Of a stretch of DNA of 32,874 nucleotides, positions 23,703 to 30,321 are shown piece after piece. The notes beneath the pieces are model-generated. The model saw only the letters and a program-made list of their open reading frames with translations. It did not search any database and was not told the origin of the DNA. The DNA is taken from assembly GCA_910576845.1 (NCBI GenBank), contig CAJTJA010000024.1, positions 1 to 32,874 on the forward strand, given 5' to 3'. The first letter of the stretch is position 1. Every line of letters starts with the position of its first letter. Source of the stretch: an uncultured Oscillibacter sp. Lineage in GTDB: Bacteria > Bacillota > Clostridia > Oscillospirales > Oscillospiraceae. Made by a program: the position numbers and the translations under genes.

Positions 23703-24365
23703 TTAGCTGTAGGAAGAGGACGCGCCCTGTTCCAGTTCCACATAGGCAATTTCCTCCCCCCCCGGCGTCATAGCCAATCGCCACGAGGTAAAAGGCGGAG
23801 CGGTATCCCGACCAGTCAAAGGGCGGGTAGGTGCGGAAGAGAAAATACCGCCGCCCCTCCTTCTCCATCCAGTCCTCCCGGGAACTCATCCAGGTGAGGG
23901 CCGTGCGGCGTTCCCCCCCCCGGCGTCCCAGTCCTTGTACTGGAGCCGGACCTCCAGCCGGGCAATGTCCGCATCGTCCACCCGGCCGAAGACATAGAGA
24001 ACAAACCGCTCCTCCCGGCTCGCGCTCCACCAGCCGCCGTGGAGCGGCGCATCCCCTGAGCAGTCCAGCACAAGGCCTTCGCCTTCGCCCCAGCCCAGGG
24101 GGCCCAGGGAAATATTGCTGAGCATCGTTGCATTTTCATTTCCTGTCAGGTAAATCAAGCAGCTCCAGCCGATCTCCTTCGCCCGCTCCCTGCAAACTAC
24201 ACTGGTACGCCCTGTGCCTGCCCGCTCCTCACAGCGCCGGAGCGCCTGAAAGGGGAACAGGAGTCCAATCATTAAAAAATGGTTTATCAGAACCAGCGCT
24301 GCCGCCGCAATCAAAACCCGCCGGAGGGCCTTTCGTTTCTGGTCAGACAGGATTCTCCTTTTCAT
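23703..24365 (-). pseudogene. Membrane-anchored protein frameshifted at two poly-G tracts
   Basis: I do not recognise the family. From ATG 24365 (overlapping the previous stop as ATGA) the frame gives a membrane helix (about 14-37, LIAAAALVLINHFLMIGLLF), then reads to YKDWDAGGGN and stops at 23886. The coding signal continues in another frame (RRTALTWMSSREDW ... FYLVAIGYDAGG), then in a third that ends EEIAYVELEQGASSSYS at 23703. The breaks fall exactly at a G9 run (plus 23913-23921) and a G8 run (23756-23763), both preceded by GACGCC. Seven G at each would restore one 219-aa frame. This is either phase variation, decay, or homopolymer sequencing error. Confidence 0.7.
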
Positions 24366-25111
24366 GACGCCTCCTCCGGCAGGGGAACCTGGACCCGGAG
24401 CGTCTTTCCCAACCACTTATACACTAAAGTCACATAGATATCCCCAGACTCTATCTCCACATATTGGGCCGTCCGCTCCACTCTGTAATGTCCCCAGCCG
24501 CCTGCACTTTGGCCTTGTTCACCCCGCTGGTTTTCCACCGTGATGCTTCCCAGCAGATTTGTGGAAACCACGCCGCCGGGAATCCGGTCGTAGCTGAACA
24601 GCACCACTTCAGCCCTCCGTCTGTCACAATTCTTTTCTCTGCCTACATTGACCCGGGCCGCCCGCAGAACATCGTTCCCCACGGGGACACAAATATCCAG
24701 CGCCATAGACAACTCCACCGTATCCAGTATTTCGGTCCATCCCTCCGGAACATAGATGGTGCGGGCATCAACACTGTCCCACACGTATTTCCAGGTATAA
24801 AAAAATTCCAGTGACAGCACCGCCTGAAGGCACAGTACTGCCGTCAGCGCCACCGCCGCCCGGCCCAGCCATAGCCAGCCCTGGTCCCGGCTCCGATACT
24901 GCTTCGCCATCTCCCGGCCGATCTCCGCCGGGTCCCCCATGGACTCCAGGCACCTCTCCTCCGCCAGTTCCGGCTCCCATCCCCGTTCCAGCATGGACTC
25001 CATGCGGTCCTCCAGATGCTCCTCCAGCTCCCGCCGGACGGCCTCCCGTTCCTCCCACGTCAGTCGTGTCAGAGGAAGAAGCACCTGGTCTGTGAACTCC
25101 CGCCGGGTCAT
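24362..25111 (-). CDS. HAAS/DUF1700-like membrane protein of a PadR operon
   Basis: The 249-aa protein begins MTRREFTDQVLLPLTRLTW, then REAVRRELEEHLEDRMESML. This helical, acidic N-terminal region is typical of HAAS/DUF1700 and permease-prefix domains that accompany PadR regulators. Here it runs to about residue 75. One membrane helix follows (about 80-103). About 140 extracytoplasmic residues with no recognised fold end the protein. It starts by ATGA overlap with padR and ends by ATGA overlap with the next gene, so the three are one transcript. Such pairs often respond to envelope stress; that role is inferred only. Confidence 0.75.
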   Translation of the reverse strand: MTRREFTDQVLLPLTRLTWEEREAVRRELEEHLEDRMESMLERGWEPELAEERCLESMGDPAEIGREMAKQYRSRDQGWLWLGRAAVALTAVLCLQAVLSLEFFYTWKYVWDSVDARTIYVPEGWTEILDTVELSMALDICVPVGNDVLRAARVNVGREKNCDRRRAEVVLFSYDRIPGGVVSTNLLGSITVENQRGEQGQSAGGWGHYRVERTAQYVEIESGDIYVTLVYKWLGKTLRVQVPLPEEAS

Positions 25112-25446
25112 ACCGGCTCCGCCTCCGCGCCGCCCCGGAGCACATCGTTCACCGCCCCGGAGTAACGCTTCCATGCGGCCTCCTCCTCCCGAAGAGCTCC
25201 CTGCCCCTTTCGGGTGAGGTGGTAGTATTTCCGCTCCCGCCCTGTAGGAGCCTCCTGGCGGTAGGCTTCCACAAAGCCCTCCTGCTCCAGCCCATGGAGC
25301 ACAGGGTACAGCGTCCCCTCCTTCATCTCAAACGTGCGGTTGGACCGCCGGGCCAGCTCCACAATGATCTGATACCCATACATATCTCTCCCCTCCAGCA
25401 GGGACAGCACCAGCAGCCGCGTGTGCTCAATGGTCTGCTTTTTCAT
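25108..25446 (-). CDS. PadR family transcriptional regulator
   Basis: This is a 112-aa winged-helix PadR repressor. The core reads HTRLLVLSLLEGRDMYGYQI, then LARRSNRTFEMKEGTLYPVL, which is the family signature, followed by ERKYYHLTRKGQ and a C-terminal dimerisation helix. The ATG at 25446 follows a GGAGGGAG ribosome site. It is the first gene of a three-gene operon, and an inverted repeat covers its own promoter, so autoregulation is likely. Confidence 0.95.
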   Translation of the reverse strand: MKKQTIEHTRLLVLSLLEGRDMYGYQIIVELARRSNRTFEMKEGTLYPVLHGLEQEGFVEAYRQEAPTGRERKYYHLTRKGQGALREEEAAWKRYSGAVNDVLRGGAEAEPV

Positions 25447-25462
25447 GCGGCTTCTCCCTCCT

Positions 25463-25513
25463 ATACCTAGAATTTCTATGCTTAGAATAGCATAGTGTCA
25501 CTAGGTATGTCAA
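25463..25513 (-). promoter_or_regulatory. padR promoter overlapped by nested inverted repeats (probable PadR operator)
   Basis: On the minus strand TTGACA (25513-25508) and TATTCT (25489-25484) are 18 nt apart with a TGC extension. The outer repeat ATACCTAG/CTAGGTAT is at 25463-25470 and 25501-25508, and the inner repeat CTATGCT/AGCATAG at 25476-25482 and 25489-25495. They cover the -10 and the edge of the -35. The TAGAAT hexamer also occurs twice (25468, 25483). Confidence 0.7.
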
Positions 25514-25578
25514 GCAGAAATTTTTTTGTTTCCCTTTTCAGATTTCCGGTGAAAAAGCCCTGTCCATCTTCCTGAATC

Positions 25579-25589
25579 TATGCTATAAT
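25579..25589 (+). promoter_or_regulatory. Extended -10 promoter of mutY
   Basis: TATGCTATAAT is a perfect extended -10 ending 6 nt before the mutY ATG. The -35 region is weak (TGTCCA, 17 nt upstream). The predicted start site falls at about 25596, which is the A of the ATG, and no ribosome site precedes the gene. Confidence 0.6.
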
Positions 25590-25595
25590 CACTCC

Positions 25596-26648
25596 ATGGA
25601 CAAACATATTTTTCAACAGCTCCCCCCGCCTCTTTTGGCATGGTACCGAATCAGCGCCCGGGACCTCCCTTGGCGAAAAACGCAGGACCCCTATCGGATT
25701 TGGGTCTCGGAGATTATGCTCCAGCAGACCCGGGTGGCAGCGGTGCTGGGCTACTACGCCCGGTTTTTAGAGGCCTTCCCTACGGTGGAGGCCCTGGCTT
25801 CCGCCCCTGGGGAACAGCTCATGAAGCTCTGGGAGGGCCTGGGCTATTACAGCCGGGCCCGGAACCTGCAAAAGGCCGCCAAGCTGGTGGTGGACCGCGG
25901 CGGTTTTCCTGACAATTACACCGGGCTTTTGGAGCTTCCCGGCGTGGGAGACTACACCGCCGCCGCCATTGCTTCGGCCTGCTTCGCCCAGCCGGAACCC
26001 GCGGTGGACGGCAACGTCCTTCGAGTGGTCACCCGCCTGACAGACGATCACAGCGACATTGCCGCTCCTCAGACCAAAAAAGCCATCCGCACTCAAGTTC
26101 AGGAGGTTTTCCCAACGGCGGAGGCGGATATCCGAATCTTCAATCAAGCCCTCATGGAACTTGGGGCAACCGTCTGTGTGCCGGGCGGCCCGCCCAAGTG
26201 TCTCCTCTGCCCTGTCCGGAACCTCTGCCTGGGCCATGCCCGGGGCACGGCGGACCGTCTCCCGGTAAAGGCCCGGAAGCCCCTTCGCCGGGTGGAGGAA
26301 AAAACGGTGTTCCTCCTCTTTCGGGAAGGCCGCGTGGCCCTTCACAAGCGCCCGGCCTCCGGCCTGCTGGCAGGGCTGTGGGAGTTCCCAAACGTAGAAG
26401 GCAGCCTGGATGAAACCGCCGCCGGGAAAATCATCCAAGCCTGGGGCATGGAACCAAAAGCCTGGAAAAACCGTTTGAGCGCCAAGCATGTATTTAGCCA
26501 TGTAGAGTGGCATATGACCGGTTATACACTGGCGGTCTCCGGCACGGGTCCGGATGATTTCACCTGGTTAAATACCTTAAAATATCACGCCATTCCCTCG
26601 GCTTTCGCCCGATATGCGGAGGAGGCTCTTCGGAATCTGGAAACATAG
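25596..26648 (+). CDS. mutY: A/G-specific adenine glycosylase MutY
   Basis: MutY removes adenine mispaired with 8-oxoguanine. The 350-aa length is typical. The N-terminal catalytic domain has SEIMLQQTRV with the catalytic Glu, the helix-hairpin-helix LPGVGDYTAAAIAS, and VDGNVLRVV with the catalytic Asp. A [4Fe-4S] motif follows, C-x7-C-x2-C-x5-C (CVPGGPPKCLLCPVRNLC). A Nudix-like C-terminal domain recognises 8-oxoG (about 235-345). There is no ribosome site and the promoter -10 ends 6 nt before the ATG, so the message may be leaderless. The next gene follows after 10 nt. Confidence 0.95.
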   Translation: MDKHIFQQLPPPLLAWYRISARDLPWRKTQDPYRIWVSEIMLQQTRVAAVLGYYARFLEAFPTVEALASAPGEQLMKLWEGLGYYSRARNLQKAAKLVVDRGGFPDNYTGLLELPGVGDYTAAAIASACFAQPEPAVDGNVLRVVTRLTDDHSDIAAPQTKKAIRTQVQEVFPTAEADIRIFNQALMELGATVCVPGGPPKCLLCPVRNLCLGHARGTADRLPVKARKPLRRVEEKTVFLLFREGRVALHKRPASGLLAGLWEFPNVEGSLDETAAGKIIQAWGMEPKAWKNRLSAKHVFSHVEWHMTGYTLAVSGTGPDDFTWLNTLKYHAIPSAFARYAEEALRNLET

Positions 26649-26658
26649 GAGGAACTTT

Positions 26659-27123
26659 ATGCCATTCTGGAAGCGGAGCGAAGACCCATGGGATCAAAAA
26701 CCAGAGAAACGCCAAGAGTCCAGGGAGTCCGACAACCCGCAGGCGAATCCGTTTGACAGTCTGAAAGCCTGGAATGACCAGAGAAAAACCCGGGCCCGCG
26801 AAAAGGAGGAGGCCAAGCGTCTCCCTCCGGAGCCCTGCCCCTTTTGCGGGAAAGAGATGGAGCAGGGCTTTATCACCGGCGGGCGGGACGGCGTCCATTG
26901 GTATCCCGGCATATATAAGTTTGATCCCTTTCGGGGGCTGAGCGGAGAGCGCATGGACGTGCTGGATGACAGCGCCGGATTTGCCTGCTTTAAAATCACC
27001 TGGCTCTGCCGGGAGTGCAGGAAGGTTATCTTTGACATGCCGGACCCGCCGGAGGTTTACGACTCCTTTGTTCCCCAGACGGAAGGGGAAGAAACGAAAG
27101 AGGAGGAAAAGAGCGGGGAGTAA
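26659..27123 (+). CDS. Zinc-ribbon protein (possibly DUF6487-like)
   Basis: The 154-aa protein has a charged N-terminus (1-55). A zinc-ribbon region follows with C60-x2-C63 (CPFCGKEMEQGFITG) and C117-x2-C120 (LCREC), then an acidic tail. The CPxCGKEMExGxI pattern followed by a D-G-V-x-W segment recalls the small PF20097/DUF6487 family; I cannot confirm this. It was started at ATG 26659 with AGGAGG 7 nt upstream. Sitting tightly between mutY and tdk, it probably shares their transcript. Function unknown. Confidence 0.8.
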   Translation: MPFWKRSEDPWDQKPEKRQESRESDNPQANPFDSLKAWNDQRKTRAREKEEAKRLPPEPCPFCGKEMEQGFITGGRDGVHWYPGIYKFDPFRGLSGERMDVLDDSAGFACFKITWLCRECRKVIFDMPDPPEVYDSFVPQTEGEETKEEEKSGE

Positions 27124-27154
27124 TCCGCCGAAACTCATCGCTTTTTGTATTATT

Positions 27155-27742
27155 ATGGCGCAGTTATACTTCAAGTATGGGGCTATGGGCTCCAGCAAGT
27201 CCGCAAACGCTCTGATGGCCCGCTTTAACTACGAGGAACGCGGTCAGCAAACCCTGCTGGTGAAGCCCCGGCTGGATGCCCGCGACGGGGACCACACGGT
27301 TTATTCCCGCATCGGCCTGAAATACCCCTGTGTGTATTTCGATGAAATGCAGAAAATGACCATCATGGAGCTTCAGCAAAACGCCTGCATTATTGTGGAC
27401 GAAGCTCAGTTTTTAAGCAGGGAAGATGTTATGTATCTCGTCTATATTGTAGATGATTTGGATATCCCTGTCATGTGCTACGGACTCCGGGCGGACTTCA
27501 AGGGGGACCTGTTCCCCGGCAGCTACGCCCTTCTAGTTATGGCGGATAAGATTGAGGAGGTCAAAACCATCTGCTGGTGCGGCAAAAAGGCCATCTTCAA
27601 CGCCCGCTTTGACGAACATGGCAAGGTTCTCAAGGAGGGAGAACAGGTGGTTCTGGGCGCCAATGACAAATATATCGGTCTCTGCCGCCGCCACTGGATG
27701 GAAGGCAATCTGGGTCCCGACTTCAGCGTGAAGGCTTTATGA
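27155..27742 (+). CDS. tdk: Thymidine kinase
   Basis: Type II thymidine kinase salvages thymidine to dTMP. The 195-aa protein aligns by eye along its length with E. coli Tdk: MAQLYFKYGAMGSSKS, IIVDEAQFLSREDV with the catalytic Glu, DIPVMCYGLRADFKG. The zinc site is CWCGKKA plus CRRHW. The P-loop reads GAMGSSKS, with Ser where Gly normally precedes the Lys. The ATG at 27155 matches the family start, although no ribosome site is visible in the 31-nt gap. It overlaps the next gene by 4 nt (ATGA). Confidence 0.93.
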   Translation: MAQLYFKYGAMGSSKSANALMARFNYEERGQQTLLVKPRLDARDGDHTVYSRIGLKYPCVYFDEMQKMTIMELQQNACIIVDEAQFLSREDVMYLVYIVDDLDIPVMCYGLRADFKGDLFPGSYALLVMADKIEEVKTICWCGKKAIFNARFDEHGKVLKEGEQVVLGANDKYIGLCRRHWMEGNLGPDFSVKAL

Positions 27743-28611
27743 TCTGCACGCTTTGTCCTAGAAACTGCGGCGCAGTGCGGACGGACAGCTGTTCCGGCGG
27801 AGTCTGCGGCATGCCCGCAGGCCCCGTGCTGGCCCGCGCCATGCTCCATCAGTGGGAAGAACCCTGCCTCGTGGGGGAACACGGGGCGGGAGCCGTCTTC
27901 TTCTCCGGCTGCAATCTTCGCTGTACCTACTGTCAGAACAAATCCATTTCTCAGGGCGGCACGGGAAAGCCCGTCTCCGCCGCCCGTCTCCGGGGGATTT
28001 TCCAAGAACTCGTCGCTCATGGCGCAGCCTGCCTGGACCTGGTGACCCCCACCCACTTCATCCCCGCCGTTTTAGAGGCCCTGGGGGAGAAGTCCTGGCC
28101 TGTTCCGGTGGTGTGGAACTGCGGAGGCTACGAAAATGTTTTTACTTTGCAGCAGTTGGAACACAAGGTTCAGGTTTACCTGCCGGACTTGAAATACGCC
28201 CTGCCTGGTCCTGCCGGGAAATATTCCGCCGCGCCGGACTACTTTGACTATGCCGCCCCCGCCATTTTGGAAATGTTCCGCCAAACCGGCCCCTACCACA
28301 TGGAAAACGGACTCTTGAAATCCGGTGTGCTGATCCGGCATCTCCTTCTCCCGGGAGAATTAGAAAACACCCGCCACGTCATCGACTGGGTGTCCGGAAC
28401 CTTCCGCCCTGGGGACGTGCTCTTCTCTCTAATGAGCCAATACACTCCTCAGCCCGGGGCCGCCGGGAATCTGGCCCGCCATGTGACAAGGGCAGAATAC
28501 CGGGCGGCTGTGCAGTATATGGAAAACTGCGGTATTATGGACGGCTATACCCAGGAGCGGACCTCCGCCCGGGAGGAGTATACTCCGGATTTCGACCTTT
28601 CAGGCACCTGA
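27739..28611 (+). CDS. PflA-like radical SAM protein (COG1313 type)
   Basis: This 290-aa radical SAM enzyme binds a [4Fe-4S] cluster through C58-x3-C62-x2-C65 (CNLRCTYC). It also has a Cys-rich N-terminus (C3, C6, C10, C18, C23) typical of the 'pyruvate formate-lyase activating enzyme-like' COG1313 group. Unlike true PflA, this group has no known partner, and no pfl gene is in the window. Later blocks include DLVTPTHFIP, YLPDLKYALPGPAGKYS and SLMSQYTPQP. It begins by ATGA overlap with tdk. Confidence 0.88.
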   Translation: MICTLCPRNCGAVRTDSCSGGVCGMPAGPVLARAMLHQWEEPCLVGEHGAGAVFFSGCNLRCTYCQNKSISQGGTGKPVSAARLRGIFQELVAHGAACLDLVTPTHFIPAVLEALGEKSWPVPVVWNCGGYENVFTLQQLEHKVQVYLPDLKYALPGPAGKYSAAPDYFDYAAPAILEMFRQTGPYHMENGLLKSGVLIRHLLLPGELENTRHVIDWVSGTFRPGDVLFSLMSQYTPQPGAAGNLARHVTRAEYRAAVQYMENCGIMDGYTQERTSAREEYTPDFDLSGT

Positions 28612-28633
28612 AAGCTCCTTCAGCGGAAAAGAT

Positions 28634-28818
28634 AAATCTCCTTCCGTCAGGAAGGAGATTTGTATGCAGGGCGCGCCCACAGGCACATTTCGGAACGCAG
28701 CTACCGCTTTGCGGCGGCTCTTGGCGTAGAAACAATCCAGAAAGATTTCCTGCATCTTTTTAGCAAAAGCGGACCCAGTTCATATCTCGGCCCGCCGGCC
28801 GCTCTCTGAGCGGCGGCG
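28634..28818 (+). other. Hairpin-rich stretch of unknown role after the radical SAM gene
   Basis: The 260-nt space holds a perfect 12-bp hairpin (28634-28645 with 28650-28661, 4-nt loop), a weak AAAGAT/ATCTTT hairpin with a T-run (28741-28760), and an 11-bp hairpin with one bulge (28793-28818). The 3' arm of the first contains AAGGAG, spaced 6 nt before ATG 28664. That opens a 21-codon frame ending at 28729. Neither a known RNA nor a credible longer gene is recognised. Confidence 0.45.
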
Positions 28819-28824
28819 CGAGAC

Positions 28825-28866
28825 ACATAAAAAGCCCGCAAGCAGCTGCTTGCGGGCTTTTTATGT
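28825..28866. terminator. 42-nt perfect palindrome acting as bidirectional terminator
   Basis: The whole stretch is its own reverse complement: ACATAAAAAGCCCGCAAGCAG and its mirror. The GC stem has A5 before and T5 after, so it can end transcription from the plus-strand mutY group and from the minus-strand ferredoxin gene, whose stop is 5 nt away. Confidence 0.92.
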
Positions 28867-28871
28867 AACTC

Positions 28872-29045
28872 TTACTCCTCGGGAACAATAGCGCCGTTGG
28901 GGCAGGTGTCGCTGCAAGAACCGCAGTCCAGGCAGGCGGCCGCGTCGATGACATAGGAATCATCGCCCTGGCTGATGGCACCGGCGGGGCAGGCGTCAGA
29001 GCAGGCGCCGCAGCTCACGCAGGCAGAAGTAATCTTATAGGCCAT
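28872..29045 (-). CDS. 2[4Fe-4S] ferredoxin
   Basis: This is a 57-aa clostridial-type ferredoxin that carries low-potential electrons in the cytosol. It has two CxxCxxCxxxCP motifs (CVSCGACSDACP, CLDCGSCSDTCP), with a short acidic end. It was started at ATG 29045 with GGAGG 9 nt upstream; longer readings are not supported. It has its own promoter and terminator, so it is monocistronic. The partner enzymes are not in the window. Confidence 0.96.
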   Translation of the reverse strand: MAYKITSACVSCGACSDACPAGAISQGDDSYVIDAAACLDCGSCSDTCPNGAIVPEE

Positions 29046-29075
29046 GGGAAGCACCTCCATTAAAATAGTATCATC

Positions 29076-29103
29076 ATTGTAGCATACTCTGAAAAAAAAG
29101 CAA
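29076..29103 (-). promoter_or_regulatory. Promoter of the ferredoxin gene
   Basis: On the minus strand TTGCTT (29103-29098), a 16-nt spacer ending in TATGC, and TACAAT (29081-29076) form an extended -10 promoter. An A/T run (T8) fills the spacer start. The start site should lie near 29069, 24 nt before the ATG. Confidence 0.65.
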
Positions 29104-29161
29104 GAGCTTTGTGAAACGCCTAACGGAAAATTTTTGCCGTTCACAATTTGTTTCCACAAAC

Positions 29162-29250
29162 GTCAAAGAAAGTCAAAAAATCCCTCTTGACTTTTTCCTG
29201 AGAGCTGATATACTGGCAGTACGCAAAACATCAAAGATAGTCAAAGTCAA
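29162..29250 (+). promoter_or_regulatory. ctsR operon promoter flanked by two CtsR operators
   Basis: The CtsR box consensus is a direct repeat of GTCAAA. Box 1 is GTCAAAGAAAGTCAAA (29162-29177) and box 2 is ATCAAAGATAGTCAAA (29230-29245), with one more GTCAA directly after (29246-29250). Between them lie TTGACT (29187-29192), 16 nt, and TATACT (29209-29214), with a TGA extension. A repressor bound at both sites would bracket the promoter, so the operon should be induced by heat or protein damage. No CIRCE (HrcA) element is seen. Confidence 0.9.
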
Positions 29251-29287
29251 GTAAGCGTAAAATTATAAATAAAAATGAGGTGTGCCT

Positions 29288-29740
29288 ATGGGGATTTCCG
29301 ATTTAATTGCCAGCTTTCTTCAGGACTGCCTGGACGAAACCGGGGATGGTGTGCTGGAAGTCCAGCGCAGCGATCTGGCCCAGCGCTTCAACTGTGTGCC
29401 CAGCCAGATCAACTATGTCATGTCCACCCGTTTTTCTCCCGAGCGAGGTTACATTGTGGAAAGCCGACGGGGCGGCAATGGATATATCCGCATCACCCGC
29501 GTACAAGTAGACCGGCAGACACTCCTGATGCATGTCATCAACTCCCTGGGCGATCAGGTGGACCTGCCCTCCTCCAGAGCCATCCTCGGCAATCTGGCAG
29601 AGGCCGGAGCCTTGCCGGAGAATCTGGCCCGCACTCTTCTGGCCGCCGTTGGAGATAAAGCGCTAGGCAGCGTGCCCAGAAACCTTCGGGATTATGTCCG
29701 GGCGGATATCCTAAAAAATGTTCTGATTCTTCATGTCTAG
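29288..29740 (+). CDS. ctsR: Stress-response transcriptional repressor CtsR
   Basis: CtsR represses clp genes and is inactivated by heat. The 150-aa protein begins MGISDLIASFLQDCLDE. Its winged-helix domain has LAQRFNCVPSQINYVMSTRF and ends in the glycine-rich wing YIVESRRGGNGYIRI, where the glycines sense heat. A C-terminal helical domain follows from about 80. The ATG at 29288 with GAGGTG upstream was preferred over GTG 29282. It heads the operon and its own boxes lie upstream, so it is autoregulated. Confidence 0.96.
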   Translation: MGISDLIASFLQDCLDETGDGVLEVQRSDLAQRFNCVPSQINYVMSTRFSPERGYIVESRRGGNGYIRITRVQVDRQTLLMHVINSLGDQVDLPSSRAILGNLAEAGALPENLARTLLAAVGDKALGSVPRNLRDYVRADILKNVLILHV

Positions 29741-29820
29741 CCAGAAAGCTCATACAATAGAAAACCGTCTTATTTGAATACGTCAACCAAAACATTTGTG
29801 ATATACAGGAGGTACTGATT

Positions 29821-30285
29821 ATGAAATGTGAGAATTGTGGCAAAAATGAAGTCGCCTTTGTTTACCAGAGCAATATCAACGGGCATGTTACTGAAAAGCA
29901 TCTCTGCTCCGAGTGCGCCGAGAAGCTGGGCTACACCCAAAAAATTGCTGCCCACAGCCAGAGGATGATGCGGAGCCTCTTTAGCAACAGCTTGTTTGAA
30001 GACTTCTTCACTCCCTACCCCACCCTGCTTGGCCGCATGAGCCGTATGCTGGAGGACCCCTTCGACGATTTCTTCACCGACATGCCTGCCCTGGGCGCAC
30101 CGGCGGAGGTGAAACAGGAGTCCCCAAAATCCCAGGACGCCCTGCTGGAGCAGGCGGAACAGGACCAGATTGCCAAAACCCGGCAGCTCAACGCCCTGCG
30201 GATGGAGATGCAGAGGGCTGTCAGCGAGGAGAACTTTGAGCGGGCAGCAGAGCTCCGGGACCAGATTCACTCCCTGGAAACCTAA
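29821..30285 (+). CDS. mcsA: McsA-like zinc-finger/UVR-motif protein
   Basis: McsA modulates CtsR and, in Bacillus, activates the arginine kinase McsB. The 154-aa protein has two CxxC pairs (CENC at 3-6, CSEC at 29-32), a Phe-rich middle, and a C-terminal UVR motif (LRMEMQRAVSEENFERAAELRDQI). The start has AGGAGG. The next gene is clpC, 36 nt on, with no mcsB between. Confidence 0.93.
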   Translation: MKCENCGKNEVAFVYQSNINGHVTEKHLCSECAEKLGYTQKIAAHSQRMMRSLFSNSLFEDFFTPYPTLLGRMSRMLEDPFDDFFTDMPALGAPAEVKQESPKSQDALLEQAEQDQIAKTRQLNALRMEMQRAVSEENFERAAELRDQIHSLET

Positions 30286-30321
30286 CGAAAACCGTACTTC
30301 ACGAAAGGAAGTGTCATACAC

